From: Variovorax paradoxus
GTDB lineage: Bacteria; Pseudomonadota; Gammaproteobacteria; Burkholderiales; Burkholderiaceae_C
Assembly (NCBI RefSeq): GCF_022009635.1
Contig: NZ_CP091716.1
Coordinates: forward strand, 7,496,501 to 7,560,500
DNA: 64,000 nt
Direction of reading: 5' to 3'
The translations under genes and the position numbers were made by a program. The notes below the pieces were generated by a model that did no database searches, was not told where the DNA came from, and saw nothing but the letters and a program-made list of their open reading frames with translations. Positions 17,786 through 26,405 of the stretch are shown piece by piece; positions within the stretch are counted from its first letter, which is position 1; every line of letters begins with the position of its first letter.

Positions 17786-18838
17786 ATGGTCTCCTGCATG
17801 ACGCCATCCGCCACGCCTTCCAGACAGCCCATTGCGGCCCTTGCGCCCGAGTCCGGCGCAAGGCCTTCGCGCGCCGCACCCTGGCTGCTCGGCGCCGTGG
17901 CGCTTGTCTGGGGCATCAACTGGCCGATGGGAAAGGCCACGCTCGCCTACCTGCCGCCAATCTGGACCGTCGCGCTGAGAACAGCCGTGGGAGCGCTGGC
18001 CGTGTTCCTGCTGTGCCTGCTGACCCGCCGACTGGTGCTGCCGAAACGTGGAGACCTTCCGGTCATCCTGAGCGTGGGCGTGCTGCACATGACGGCGTTC
18101 TCCGTTCTGTGCAGCCTGGGCTTGACGCATGTGTCGGCCGGCCGCTCGGTGGTGCTGGCCTACACCACGCCGCTGTGGGTGGTGCCGGGCGCCTGGCTGC
18201 TGCTGGGAGAGGTACCCACGCGCCGGCGTTTGCTGGGCGCCGGCGTGGGCTTGGCGGGGCTGGCCCTCATCTTCAATCCCCTGAGCTTTGACTGGCATGA
18301 CAGGCGCGCGGTGACCGGCAATGCAGCGGTGCTGCTGGCTGCGTTCTGCTGGGCGGGCAGCATCCTCTATGGGCGTGCCCACAGATGGGTCACGCCGCCC
18401 TTCGAGCTGGTGTTCTGGCATGCGCTGCTCGCCAGCGGTCTGCTGCTGCCGATGGCCGTGGCCATCGAAGGTGTTCCGCGCATCGCATGGAGCCCGATCC
18501 TGGTTTCGCAGCTGCTGTATGGCGGACTGCTGGGCATCGCGCTGGCATCGTGGGCCATGACCACGGTCAACCGCATGCTGCCAGCGGCGACGACCTCCAT
18601 CGGGCTGCTGGGCGTGCCCGTCGTCGGCATCGCTTCTTCATCGGTGGCGTTGCAGGAGCCGCTCAGCGCGGCCTTGCTGGCGGCGCTGGCGCTCATTCTC
18701 GGCGGTGTCGTGCTGGGCACGGTGCGCGGGGGCGCCTCGAGACGCGAACGAAAATCACGCAGAGGCAGGCGCGCCTGCGTCAATCGCCGTAGCTTTTACC
18801 GATGCGCATCAACTCCGGCGTGCCGATCACTTCGTTGA
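17786..18838 (+). CDS. EamA/DMT-superfamily transporter
   Basis: About 350 residues with ten predicted membrane helices in two EamA repeats: the first begins WLLGAVALVWGINWPMGKAT, the second NAAVLLAAFCWAGSILYGRA. Starts at 17780 (GTG), 17786 (ATG) and 17798 (ATG) are possible; 17786 has GGGG about 6 bases upstream. Members export amino acids or other metabolites. The 3' end reads into the convergent lyase gene for 59 bases, giving a basic tail (RRERKSRRGRRACVNRR) that seems added by loss of an earlier stop. Divergence from the MocR gene suggests PLP- or amino-acid-linked regulation. Confidence 0.85.
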   Translation: MVSCMTPSATPSRQPIAALAPESGARPSRAAPWLLGAVALVWGINWPMGKATLAYLPPIWTVALRTAVGALAVFLLCLLTRRLVLPKRGDLPVILSVGVLHMTAFSVLCSLGLTHVSAGRSVVLAYTTPLWVVPGAWLLLGEVPTRRRLLGAGVGLAGLALIFNPLSFDWHDRRAVTGNAAVLLAAFCWAGSILYGRAHRWVTPPFELVFWHALLASGLLLPMAVAIEGVPRIAWSPILVSQLLYGGLLGIALASWAMTTVNRMLPAATTSIGLLGVPVVGIASSSVALQEPLSAALLAALALILGGVVLGTVRGGASRRERKSRRGRRACVNRRSFYRCASTPACRSLR

Positions 18839-19646
18839 GTGCATCGAAGTCCAGCATCTGCGGCCGCCAGGGCTGCGTGGTGCGGTGACGGTGCAGACTT
18901 GCGTAGTAGCCCTGCAGTGTGTGAACCACCGCGCGCGCGGTGCCGCCAGGGAAGATGGCAATGCGAAAACCGTGCTTCTGCAATGCGTCCGCATTCTGAA
19001 TCGGCGTCTTGCCGCCTTCGACCATGTTGGCCAGCAGCGGCACGCGGTGCGCGAAGCGGCTGCAGGCCGCGTCCATCTGCTCCGGCGAGCGCAGCGCCTC
19101 GATGAAAAGCGCGTCCACGCCGCATGCGAGGTACGCCTCGGCCCGGTCCAGTGCCGCGTCCAGCCCTTCGACCGCCACGGCGTCGGTGCGGGCGAGGATC
19201 AGCGTGTCGCTCGACGCGCGCGCGTCGAGCGCGGCCTTGAGTTTTCCGACCATCTCGCGCTCGGGCACCACCGCCTTGCCGTCGAGGTGTCCGCAGCGCT
19301 TGGGAAAAGTCTGGTCCTCGATCTGGATCATGGCCGCGCCCGCGCGCTCGAAGCCGCGCACGGTGCGCTGCGTGTTCAGCGCATTGCCGAAGCCGGTGTC
19401 GGCATCGACGATCACCGGCAAGCGCACGCGCTCGGTGATGCGCGCGAGCGTGTCGGCCACCTCGGTGAAGGTGGTCAGGCCGATGTCGGAGCGGCCCAGC
19501 CGCGTGTAGGCGATGGACGCGCCCGAAAGGTACAGAGCCTCGAAGCCGGCCTGCTCGGCCACCAGCGCACTCAGGGCGTCATACACGCCGGGGGCCAGCA
19601 CCACATCGGGCCTGGCCAGACGGTTCTTGAAGTTGTCGGTCGTCAT
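18780..19646 (-). CDS. Isocitrate lyase/PEP mutase-family C-C lyase (operon A)
   Basis: A 288-residue TIM-barrel protein. The frame is open far upstream, but the true start is the ATG at 19646, which overlaps the preceding stop by 4 bases. It carries the Mg2+ motif DADTGFGN (Asp81, Asp83) and the lyase loop PKRCGHLDGK with Cys118, the catalytic Cys of methylisocitrate and 2,3-dimethylmalate lyases. Oxaloacetate decarboxylases and PEP mutases of the superfamily usually lack this KRCGH loop. It should cleave a substituted malate or isocitrate into a carboxylate and a 2-oxo acid. It is the last gene of a 16-gene operon and is paralogous to the first gene of operon B, in which the active-site residues have identical numbering. 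Confidence 0.9.
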   Translation of the reverse strand: MTTDNFKNRLARPDVVLAPGVYDALSALVAEQAGFEALYLSGASIAYTRLGRSDIGLTTFTEVADTLARITERVRLPVIVDADTGFGNALNTQRTVRGFERAGAAMIQIEDQTFPKRCGHLDGKAVVPEREMVGKLKAALDARASSDTLILARTDAVAVEGLDAALDRAEAYLACGVDALFIEALRSPEQMDAACSRFAHRVPLLANMVEGGKTPIQNADALQKHGFRIAIFPGGTARAVVHTLQGYYASLHRHRTTQPWRPQMLDFDALNEVIGTPELMRIGKSYGD

Positions 19647-21058
19647 GCGGACGCCTCCTGGGATTGAATGAACGCGGCGGCAGTGCGTGCCGCGATGAAG
19701 CCACCGGCCACGGCACTCAGCAGCCCGTTGCCTGAGAGATAGCCCCACACCGCGTCGCCGGACACGCCACCGGCGGCGCCGCCCGCGGCCAGCAGGTTGA
19801 CGAAGGGGGAGCCGTCCTGGCGCAGCACGCGCATGTCGGGCGCGATGTCCAGGCCGCCCTGGGTGTGAAAGAGCGCGCCGGTCACCTTGACGGCGAAGTA
19901 CGGCGCATCGAGACCGCGCGCGAAGACGCGGCCGTCGGTTGTGGGCGCGCCGTCTCGCAGCGCGTCCAGCGTGCCTTGCAGCACGGCTGCGTCGCAGCCG
20001 ATGCAAGCAGCCAGTTCGCGCACCGATTCGCAGCGGCGCAACGCGCCGGCCGCTTCGGCATCGCGGAAATCCGGAAAGCCTCGCGCCAATGCGAGCAGCG
20101 GCGTGTCGAATACGTTCCACGCAACGCCGCCGGGCTGCGCCAGCACATGCACCGCGGCCTCGGAGTAGCCCTGCGTCTCGTCGTGGAAGCGCCGGCCGTC
20201 GCGGTTGATCTGCACGCCGCCTTCCATCATCACGGCCCATGACATCAGCGCGCCCTGCGGCGTGACCCACGAGCCGTGCCCCTGGTAGCCGCCCAGGTCG
20301 CGCAGCCGTGCGCCCAACGCCTGCCCCCAGAGGATGGCGCTGCCGTCGTTGCCCGCATGGCCGCCGAACGTGGCCTCGGCCATCTCGGGCAGCAGCGCGC
20401 GCACCATCGGCGCATTGCCCCCGAAGCCGTTGCAGGCCAGCAGCAGCGCGTCGCAACCGAGCGACTCGTGCCGGCCATCCGGGCGCAGGTAGTCGATGCC
20501 GATCACGCGGTCGTCGGCATCGAGCACCAGCGCATCGACCACGGCCTGCGTCAGTACCGGTATGCCCGCAGCCTCGACGGCCGCCTGCAGCGCCGCCATC
20601 AGCGCGGCGCCGGTCTTCTGGGGCAGCGCGTGCATCCGATGCACGCTGTGGCCGGGGTAGAGGAAGCCATCCAGCAGCGTCCACTCGAGGCCGTGGCGCG
20701 CCTGCAGCGCATCGAGCGCGGGACCGATGGCGTCGGCATAGGCCTCGACCAGCACGGGCGCCGCCCGGCCGTGCGCCTTGGCCTGGATGTCGGCGGCGAA
20801 TCGCGCCGGGCTGTCGTCGGTCACACCGTGCGCACGTTGCGTGCGCGTGCCGGGCGCGGGAATGAAGCCCGAGGACAACGCCGTCGATCCGCCCGGCAGC
20901 GCATCGCGTTCGAGCACCACGCAATCGACGCCCGCGTCGCCCAGCATCAGTGCGGCCGTGAGCCCGCAGGCACCGCCCCCGACGATGGCCACGGACACAT
21001 GCGCGTCAGCCTCGAGTGACGCCGCGCGGCGAACGGTTCGCACAGGCGCCGTCGTCAT
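19643..21058 (-). CDS. FAD-dependent dehydrogenase, FrdA/TcuA-like
   Basis: A 471-residue flavoprotein from the ATG at 21058, overlapping the isochorismatase-like stop by 4 bases. The dinucleotide motif VSVAIVGGGACGLTAALML spans residues 21-39, followed by ERDALPGGSTALSSGF, the FAD loop of the fumarate reductase/succinate dehydrogenase flavoprotein family. The C-terminal FAD segment is NLLAAGGAAGGVSGD then GYLSGNGLLSA. Tricarballylate dehydrogenase TcuA and 3-ketosteroid dehydrogenases belong to the same group. In this operon it could desaturate a substituted succinate or tricarboxylate to the alkene used by the LeuCD-like hydratase. The assignment to that step is inferred. Confidence 0.85.
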   Translation of the reverse strand: MTTAPVRTVRRAASLEADAHVSVAIVGGGACGLTAALMLGDAGVDCVVLERDALPGGSTALSSGFIPAPGTRTQRAHGVTDDSPARFAADIQAKAHGRAAPVLVEAYADAIGPALDALQARHGLEWTLLDGFLYPGHSVHRMHALPQKTGAALMAALQAAVEAAGIPVLTQAVVDALVLDADDRVIGIDYLRPDGRHESLGCDALLLACNGFGGNAPMVRALLPEMAEATFGGHAGNDGSAILWGQALGARLRDLGGYQGHGSWVTPQGALMSWAVMMEGGVQINRDGRRFHDETQGYSEAAVHVLAQPGGVAWNVFDTPLLALARGFPDFRDAEAAGALRRCESVRELAACIGCDAAVLQGTLDALRDGAPTTDGRVFARGLDAPYFAVKVTGALFHTQGGLDIAPDMRVLRQDGSPFVNLLAAGGAAGGVSGDAVWGYLSGNGLLSAVAGGFIAARTAAAFIQSQEASA

Positions 21059-21669
21059 GCCAGCAAGTCGGCGAAGGCCTGGCACCCCGTGACTTCGGCC
21101 ACGTTGCGCATGTCGGCCAGCGAGGTCTGATGGCGCTCCTCGCCGAAGGCCGCGCAGCCGTCCGCCAGCACCAGCGTGCGGTAGTCGCGCATGTGGGCAT
21201 CGCGCACGGTGCTGGCCACGCCGCCGTTGGTGACGATGCCGCACACCGCCACCGTGTCGATACCCGCACGGCGCAGCACCCAGTCGAGCTGGGTATTGAA
21301 GAAGGCCGAGTACGCCACCTTGCTGACTGTGACGTCGATCAAGCCCGCGAGCGCGTCCACGTTCGCCTGGCCCCAGCTGCCGGGCGCAAAGTCCCCCTTC
21401 TTCAGGTACGGGCGCAGCGCCTTCAGGTGCGGCGACACCATCGGCTCACCAGCGGCGTCGGGCCACAGCGTGAACTGGCTCGCGACGACCAGCCCGCCGG
21501 CTGCCTTGAGCGCGCGCGCCACGGCGGCCACGCGCTCGGGCAACAGCAAGGCGGGCGGATTGGTATCGCCGCCGCGGGCGTAGGCGCCCCTGGCGTCCAG
21601 AAAGTCGTTCTGCAGATCGATGACGACCAGCGCAGTTCTGGCCGCGACGATGGACTGTCCTTCGCTCAT
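21055..21669 (-). CDS. Isochorismatase-fold hydrolase lacking the usual Cys
   Basis: A 204-residue protein of the isochorismatase-like fold. The catalytic Asp18 (VVIDLQNDF) and Lys117 (VTVSKVAYSAF) are present. At the position where amidases of the family have their nucleophile (TNxCV), the sequence is TNGGV, with Gly150, so a covalent amidase mechanism is unlikely. Isochorismatase itself and PhzD also lack the Cys and hydrolyse vinyl ethers. It lies between hyuA and the FAD enzyme with 4-base overlaps on both sides. N-carbamoyl-amide hydrolysis is therefore doubtful; enol-ether or related hydrolysis, or a non-Cys variant, is possible. Confidence 0.85.
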   Translation of the reverse strand: MSEGQSIVAARTALVVIDLQNDFLDARGAYARGGDTNPPALLLPERVAAVARALKAAGGLVVASQFTLWPDAAGEPMVSPHLKALRPYLKKGDFAPGSWGQANVDALAGLIDVTVSKVAYSAFFNTQLDWVLRRAGIDTVAVCGIVTNGGVASTVRDAHMRDYRTLVLADGCAAFGEERHQTSLADMRNVAEVTGCQAFADLLA

Positions 21670-23723
21670 GACGGCCTCACCAGCAGGTTGCCGTGCGCAT
21701 CGACCTCGGCATGGAAGCCCGGTTCAAGCCACACGGTGGTGTCGGCCTGCTCGAGGATCGCCGGGCCGTCGATGCGTGCGGCCACCGGCAGCTCGAGCCG
21801 TGCGTAGCGCACCGCGTCGTGCCACCGGCCTTGATGAAACACGCGCTGCGTGCCCAGCGGCGCGGTGCTGCCCTCGCCCTCGGGCGCCAGCACGGCCAGG
21901 TCGAACTTGGGCCGCACGCCGATGCGCGCATAGCGCAGGTTCATCACGCGGATCGCGATGCCATCGAGCACACGGCCGAAAGCGGCGGTGTAGGCGGTCT
22001 CGAAAGCGGCCCGAATCGCGGCGATGGTCAGCGGCGTCTGTTTCGCATCGGCGGGCAGCGTCACCGGCAGTGTGTGCGTCTGTCCCGCGTAGAGCATGTC
22101 CAGCGCCACCACCTCGCGCACCTCGTCGAAGCGCACACCCGACGAATCGAGCCGTTGCTGGCAACGGGCGGCCAGCTCGTCGATGCGGCGCTGCAGGTCG
22201 GCCACGTCGAGGTCGGCCAGCGGCTTGTTGATGGTCTGCACCGCGTCGTGGCGCATGTCGGCAATCACGCATCCCAGCGCCGAGGTCACGCCCGGGTAGC
22301 GCGGCACGATGCCCGTGGTCACCCCGACCTCGCGCATCATGGCGCACACATGCAACGCGCCCCCGCCGCCGAAGGGCATGTAGGCAAAGCGGCGCGGGTC
22401 GTGGCCGCGCTCGATGGACACGAGCCGGATGGCGCCAGCCATGCGCGCATTGGCGACCGTCAGGATCGCCTCGGCGGCCGCGTGCACGTCGAGGCCGAGC
22501 GGACGCGCAACATGCACGTCGATCGCCTGGCGCGACTTTTCCGCATCCAGCGCCGCGAGCAAGCCGCCGCCCAGCGGACGATCCGCGGCAATGCGCCCCA
22601 GCAGCACGTTCGCATCGGTCACCGTCGGCCGCATGTTGCCGCGGCCGTAGCAGGCGGGGCCGGGCACACTGCCCGCCGACTCCGGACCGACCTGGAGCAT
22701 GCCGCTCGCGTCGACGGAGGCAATCGAGCCACCGCCGGCACCGATGGTCTCGATCTGGATCATCGGCGATCGAATCACCATGCCGAACTCGATGGCGGTC
22801 TGCGCGGCCAGCGCGGCTTCGCCGTTGGCCACCAGCGACACGTCGAACGAGGTGCCGCCCATGTCGCCCGTGATCGCATTCGGAAAACCGGCTGCGCGCG
22901 CAATGGCCGCGCAGGCGATCACGCCCGCCGCCGGACCCGACAGCGCGGTACGCACCGGCAGGTCGCTCGCGGTCTGGCGCGACATCACGCCGCCGTTGCT
23001 CTGCACCACCAGCAGCTCGCCGGCGAAGCCCTGCGCACGCAGATCATTCTCCAGGCGGCCGAGATAGTTGCCCACCACTGGCTGCAGCGCCGCGTTGAGC
23101 GTGGCTGTCGAGCAGCGCTCGAACTCACGGATCTCGGGCAGCACCTCGCTGGCCGAGGTCACGTGCGGGTTGGGCCACAGCGCGCGCACCGCCGCCACGG
23201 CCAGGCGCTCGTTCTCGGGGTTGGCGTAGGTGTTGATGAAGAACACGCACACCGCCTCGCAACCCGCTTCGAGCAGCGAACGCGCCTCGGCGCGCACCTG
23301 CTCGAGGTCGACCGCCGTGTGCAGCGTGCCGTCGGCCAGCACGCGCTCGTCCACCTCGCGGCGCAGGTCGCGCGGCACCACCGGCAGGAAGCTGCCGCGC
23401 AGGCCCCAGGTCTGCGGCCGGTCGCGGCGGCGCATCTCGAGCACGTCGCGAAAGCCGCGCGTGGTGATGATGCCGGTGCGCGCCACCTTGCGCTCCAGCA
23501 ACGCATTGGTACCGACCGTGGTGCCGTGCACGATGGTGGCGATGGCCGCTGCCGAATCGGCCACGCGCGCCACGCCGTTCATGAAGCCGCGCGCTTCCTC
23601 GCCACGCGTGGAAGGCACCTTGACGATGCGCGCGGTACCGTTCGCTTCGTCGAGCACGAAGAGGTCGGTGAAAGTGCCGCCGACATCGACGCCGACGACC
23701 AGGGATTTGCCAGGGGAAGTCAT
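21666..23723 (-). CDS. Hydantoinase/oxoprolinase subunit A (HyuA-like)
   Basis: A 685-residue protein, the normal size for HyuA. The N-terminus GVDVGGTFTDLFVLDEANG is the ASKHA ATP-binding phosphate-1 motif, followed by HGTTVGTNALLERK and the second motif GDMGGTSFDVSLV. Members work with HyuB in ATP-dependent opening of hydantoins, 5-oxoproline or lactams such as caprolactam, and some carboxylate ketones. It overlaps hyuB and the isochorismatase-like gene by 4 bases each. In this operon, opening a cyclic imide or lactam upstream of the dicarboxylate steps is a reasonable inference; acetone-carboxylase-type chemistry is less likely because no gamma subunit is present. Confidence 0.92.
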   Translation of the reverse strand: MTSPGKSLVVGVDVGGTFTDLFVLDEANGTARIVKVPSTRGEEARGFMNGVARVADSAAAIATIVHGTTVGTNALLERKVARTGIITTRGFRDVLEMRRRDRPQTWGLRGSFLPVVPRDLRREVDERVLADGTLHTAVDLEQVRAEARSLLEAGCEAVCVFFINTYANPENERLAVAAVRALWPNPHVTSASEVLPEIREFERCSTATLNAALQPVVGNYLGRLENDLRAQGFAGELLVVQSNGGVMSRQTASDLPVRTALSGPAAGVIACAAIARAAGFPNAITGDMGGTSFDVSLVANGEAALAAQTAIEFGMVIRSPMIQIETIGAGGGSIASVDASGMLQVGPESAGSVPGPACYGRGNMRPTVTDANVLLGRIAADRPLGGGLLAALDAEKSRQAIDVHVARPLGLDVHAAAEAILTVANARMAGAIRLVSIERGHDPRRFAYMPFGGGGALHVCAMMREVGVTTGIVPRYPGVTSALGCVIADMRHDAVQTINKPLADLDVADLQRRIDELAARCQQRLDSSGVRFDEVREVVALDMLYAGQTHTLPVTLPADAKQTPLTIAAIRAAFETAYTAAFGRVLDGIAIRVMNLRYARIGVRPKFDLAVLAPEGEGSTAPLGTQRVFHQGRWHDAVRYARLELPVAARIDGPAILEQADTTVWLEPGFHAEVDAHGNLLVRPS

Positions 23724-25402
23724 TGGGACGCCTTCTTGTTGTTGCTGCCGGTCACATAGCCCATGGCCACGTCGGCCTCGCGCTGCGGCACGGGCCGCTC
23801 GGCGGCGCTGCCCCAGCCGCCGCCGCCGGGGGTTTCAAGGCGCACGCGTTCGCCGCGCGCCAGCGTGATGCCGCGCATCTTCGAGACCATGGGCGGCGTG
23901 TGCCATTCGCCGGCGTTCTCGTAGCGGAACACGTTGACCGCGCCGCTGCCGCCACCTGCGATGCCCTTGGGCGGCGAAGTGCCGCGTTCGCCGAAGACGA
24001 ACACTTCGGCATCCTTTTCGAGCAGCTCGATTTCATAGACGGCCCCGAGGCCGCCACGGTGCCGGCCGTCGCCGCCAGAGTCGGCGCGCAGCGACCATTC
24101 GGTGAACCGCACAGGGTACGCGGCCTCGAGAATCTCAAGCGGCGGAATGGTCGCCGTGGAGATCGGCGCATTGCCGTGCGCGAGGCCGTCGCCGCCCGAA
24201 TGGCCGCCATGACCGCCGCCGAAGAAGCTGAACATCACCCAGCGCTGGCCCTCGCGGCCCTTGTCGCTGCGGTGGCCCGCAATCGACAGCGCATTGATGG
24301 TGCCGTAGGCCTGCGCCACGGCCCGCGTGGGGTCGGCCTGCGCGGCGGCGCTGAAGATCACGTCGATCATGCGCAGAATGGTCTCGGTGTAGCCGCCGAC
24401 GGGGCGCGGACGCTCCGCGCTGATCACCAGGCGTTCCGGAATCACGAAGTCCACCGCGTCGAGCACGCCTGCGTTCGCGGGCACATCGGGAAAGAGGTGC
24501 TTGAGCGCGACATAGCAGGCCGCCACCGCCGTGGCATGGGAGATGTTCACAGGCCCCGCGCATTGCGGCGACGTGCGCGAGAAGTCCAGCGTGAGCCGGT
24601 CGCCCGCCACGGTCATGTCGAGTGCGATGGTCAGCGGCTCGTTGACGATGCCGTCGTTGTCCAGCACGTCTTCGAAGCTGTAGCGCCCGTCGGGCAGCGA
24701 GGCGATGTGCGAGCGCATCAGGCGCAGCGCGCGGCTGCGCAGTTCTCCCAGCGCGTTCAACACCAGGTCGTCGCCGTACTCGTCGAGCAGGCCGTTCAGC
24801 CGCCTGGCGCCGAGTTCCAGCGCGGCGAGCTGGCCGTTCAGGTCGCCCCAGAGGCTGTCGGGCAGGCGCGTGTTGGCCTGCAGGATGGCCAGCACGTCGG
24901 CGTCGAGTTCGCCATGGCGCACGATGCGCACCGGCGGGATCTGTACCGCTTCCTGCCAGCACTCGGTGGCAGCGGGGTTGTAGTTTCCCGGTACCGCACC
25001 GCCCACGTCGTGCCAGTGCGCGGCGGAGGCCATGTAGCAGTACAGCCTGCCGTTGCGGAAGAAGGGCTTCACGAGCTTGAAGTCGTTGGCGTGCGTGCCG
25101 CCGTCGTAGGCATCGTTGCTGATCCAGATGTCACCGTCCTTCATGCCGCCGCGCGGTTCGGCCGCCCTGGCCGTGGCGCGCACCGCAAAGGCCATGGCAC
25201 CCACGAACACCGGAAGGCCCGACTTGCCCTGCACCAGGGTGTCGCCGGTGAAGGCGTCGTAGAGGCCGTGGCAGGCGTCGTGCGCCTCGGCAATGATGGG
25301 GTTGAACGCGCTGCGGTAGAGCGTGGCGTCCATTTCGTCGGCCACCTGCTCCAGGCGGCCGCGCAGCACGGCGAGCGTGACGGGGTCGAGTGTGTCGGTC
25401 AT
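23720..25402 (-). CDS. Hydantoinase/oxoprolinase subunit B (HyuB-like)
   Basis: A 560-residue protein of the HyuB family. Diagnostic stretches are LDPVTLAVLRGRLEQVADEM at the start, IAEAHDACHGLYDAFTGDTL, the metal/substrate region GDIWISNDAYDGGTHANDF, and SCxx-like GRHRGGLGAVYEIEL near the end, followed by ERGTSPPKGIAGGGSG. HyuB forms the substrate-binding half of the HyuAB amidohydrolase. The gene starts only 3 bases after the Bug receptor stop and overlaps hyuA by 4 bases. Together with HyuA it should hydrolyse a cyclic amide or imide taken up by the operon A transporters. Confidence 0.92.
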   Translation of the reverse strand: MTDTLDPVTLAVLRGRLEQVADEMDATLYRSAFNPIIAEAHDACHGLYDAFTGDTLVQGKSGLPVFVGAMAFAVRATARAAEPRGGMKDGDIWISNDAYDGGTHANDFKLVKPFFRNGRLYCYMASAAHWHDVGGAVPGNYNPAATECWQEAVQIPPVRIVRHGELDADVLAILQANTRLPDSLWGDLNGQLAALELGARRLNGLLDEYGDDLVLNALGELRSRALRLMRSHIASLPDGRYSFEDVLDNDGIVNEPLTIALDMTVAGDRLTLDFSRTSPQCAGPVNISHATAVAACYVALKHLFPDVPANAGVLDAVDFVIPERLVISAERPRPVGGYTETILRMIDVIFSAAAQADPTRAVAQAYGTINALSIAGHRSDKGREGQRWVMFSFFGGGHGGHSGGDGLAHGNAPISTATIPPLEILEAAYPVRFTEWSLRADSGGDGRHRGGLGAVYEIELLEKDAEVFVFGERGTSPPKGIAGGGSGAVNVFRYENAGEWHTPPMVSKMRGITLARGERVRLETPGGGGWGSAAERPVPQREADVAMGYVTGSNNKKASQ

Positions 25403-25405
25403 TGT

Positions 25406-26374
25406 TCAGTCCACCTTTGCGCCGCTGGTCTTGACGACCTTGGCCCATTTTTCGATCTCGCGTTTGACGTGGGCGGCGAATTCCGCTTGCGTCGAGCCGA
25501 CTGGCTCCGCGCCGAGGGCCACGAGCTTTTCCCGCACGTCGGGCAGCTTCAGGATGCGCTGCACCTCGGCGGAGAGCTTGTCGACCACCGGCTGCGGCGT
25601 GCCCCTGGGCGCGAACAGGCCCGACCACGCATCCGCATAGAAGCCTGGGTAGGTTTCCGAGATGGTCGGAAGGTCCGGCAGCGACGGTGCACGCCGCAGG
25701 CTGGTCAGTGCAATGGCGCGCAGCTTGCCCGCCTTGATGTGCGGCAGGGCCGAGGGCAACCCGTCGACCATCATCTGCACCTGGCCGGCCAGCAGGTCGG
25801 ACACCGCCGGCGCGCTGCCCTTGTAGGGCACGTGCGTGATATCGACGCCGGCGTCGGACTTGAGCATTTCCATGCCCAGATGCGCCGCGGTGCCGTTGCC
25901 GAGCGACGCGTAATTCAGCTTGCCGGGCTCCTTCTTCGCGAGGGCCACCAGCTCGGCCAGGTTCTTGACGGGCACCGACGGATGCACCACCAGCACATTG
26001 GGGACCACGGCGACCTGGCTGATGGCGACGAAGTCGGTCACCGGGTCGTAGGGCATCTTGCTGTAGAGCGACGCATTGATGGCGTGCGAGCCTGTCACGC
26101 CCATCACCAGCGTGTACCCATCGGCCGGCGACTTGGCGACGAGGTCGGAGCCCACGTTGCCGCCCGCGCCCGCGCGGTTGTCGACCAGCACGGGCTGGCC
26201 CCAGTGCTCGCTCATCTTCACCGCGACAAGGCGCGCGGCCGCATCGGTCGCGCCGCCCGGCGGGAACGGCACGACGATGCGGATCGCCTTGCTCGGAAAG
26301 TCGCTCGCCTGGGCGGCGGCGGCCAGCGGCAGGCACACGAGCAGTGTGCTCACGAGGCAGCGCAGAAGTTTCAT
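25406..26374 (-). CDS. Bug-family (TctC-fold) periplasmic receptor
   Basis: A 322-residue secreted protein from the ATG at 26374; the longer open frame upstream belongs to the MmgE region in another phase. A signal peptide of about 23 residues ends in AAAAQA. The receptor core shows VPFPPGGATDAAARL, VDNRAGAGGNVGSD, PADGYTLVMG and HVPYKGSAPAVSDLLAGQ, the standard Bug loops that bind a carboxylate. Bug proteins normally deliver tri- or dicarboxylates to a TctAB membrane pair, but none is present here. It lies between the MmgE/PrpD and hyuB genes in operon A, so it probably binds the pathway substrate or signals its presence. Confidence 0.92.
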   Translation of the reverse strand: MKLLRCLVSTLLVCLPLAAAAQASDFPSKAIRIVVPFPPGGATDAAARLVAVKMSEHWGQPVLVDNRAGAGGNVGSDLVAKSPADGYTLVMGVTGSHAINASLYSKMPYDPVTDFVAISQVAVVPNVLVVHPSVPVKNLAELVALAKKEPGKLNYASLGNGTAAHLGMEMLKSDAGVDITHVPYKGSAPAVSDLLAGQVQMMVDGLPSALPHIKAGKLRAIALTSLRRAPSLPDLPTISETYPGFYADAWSGLFAPRGTPQPVVDKLSAEVQRILKLPDVREKLVALGAEPVGSTQAEFAAHVKREIEKWAKVVKTSGAKVD

Positions 26375-26405
26375 GATGGGGTGGAAGTTGGAGTGAAGTG
26401 ATTCG

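Noticed and set aside
18780..20924. A 714-codon open frame suggesting a fusion of the lyase with an N-terminal Arg/Ala-rich region
   Set aside because: The upstream part is out of phase with the FAD gene and is a GC-rich shadow of it; lyase homology starts exactly at the ATG at 19646.
19643..25402. HyuAB, isochorismatase-fold and FAD enzyme as a creatinine/N-methylhydantoin pathway
   Set aside because: The amidase Cys is missing, the FAD protein is FrdA/TcuA-like and not a sarcosine oxidase, and the remaining operon genes handle carboxylates.
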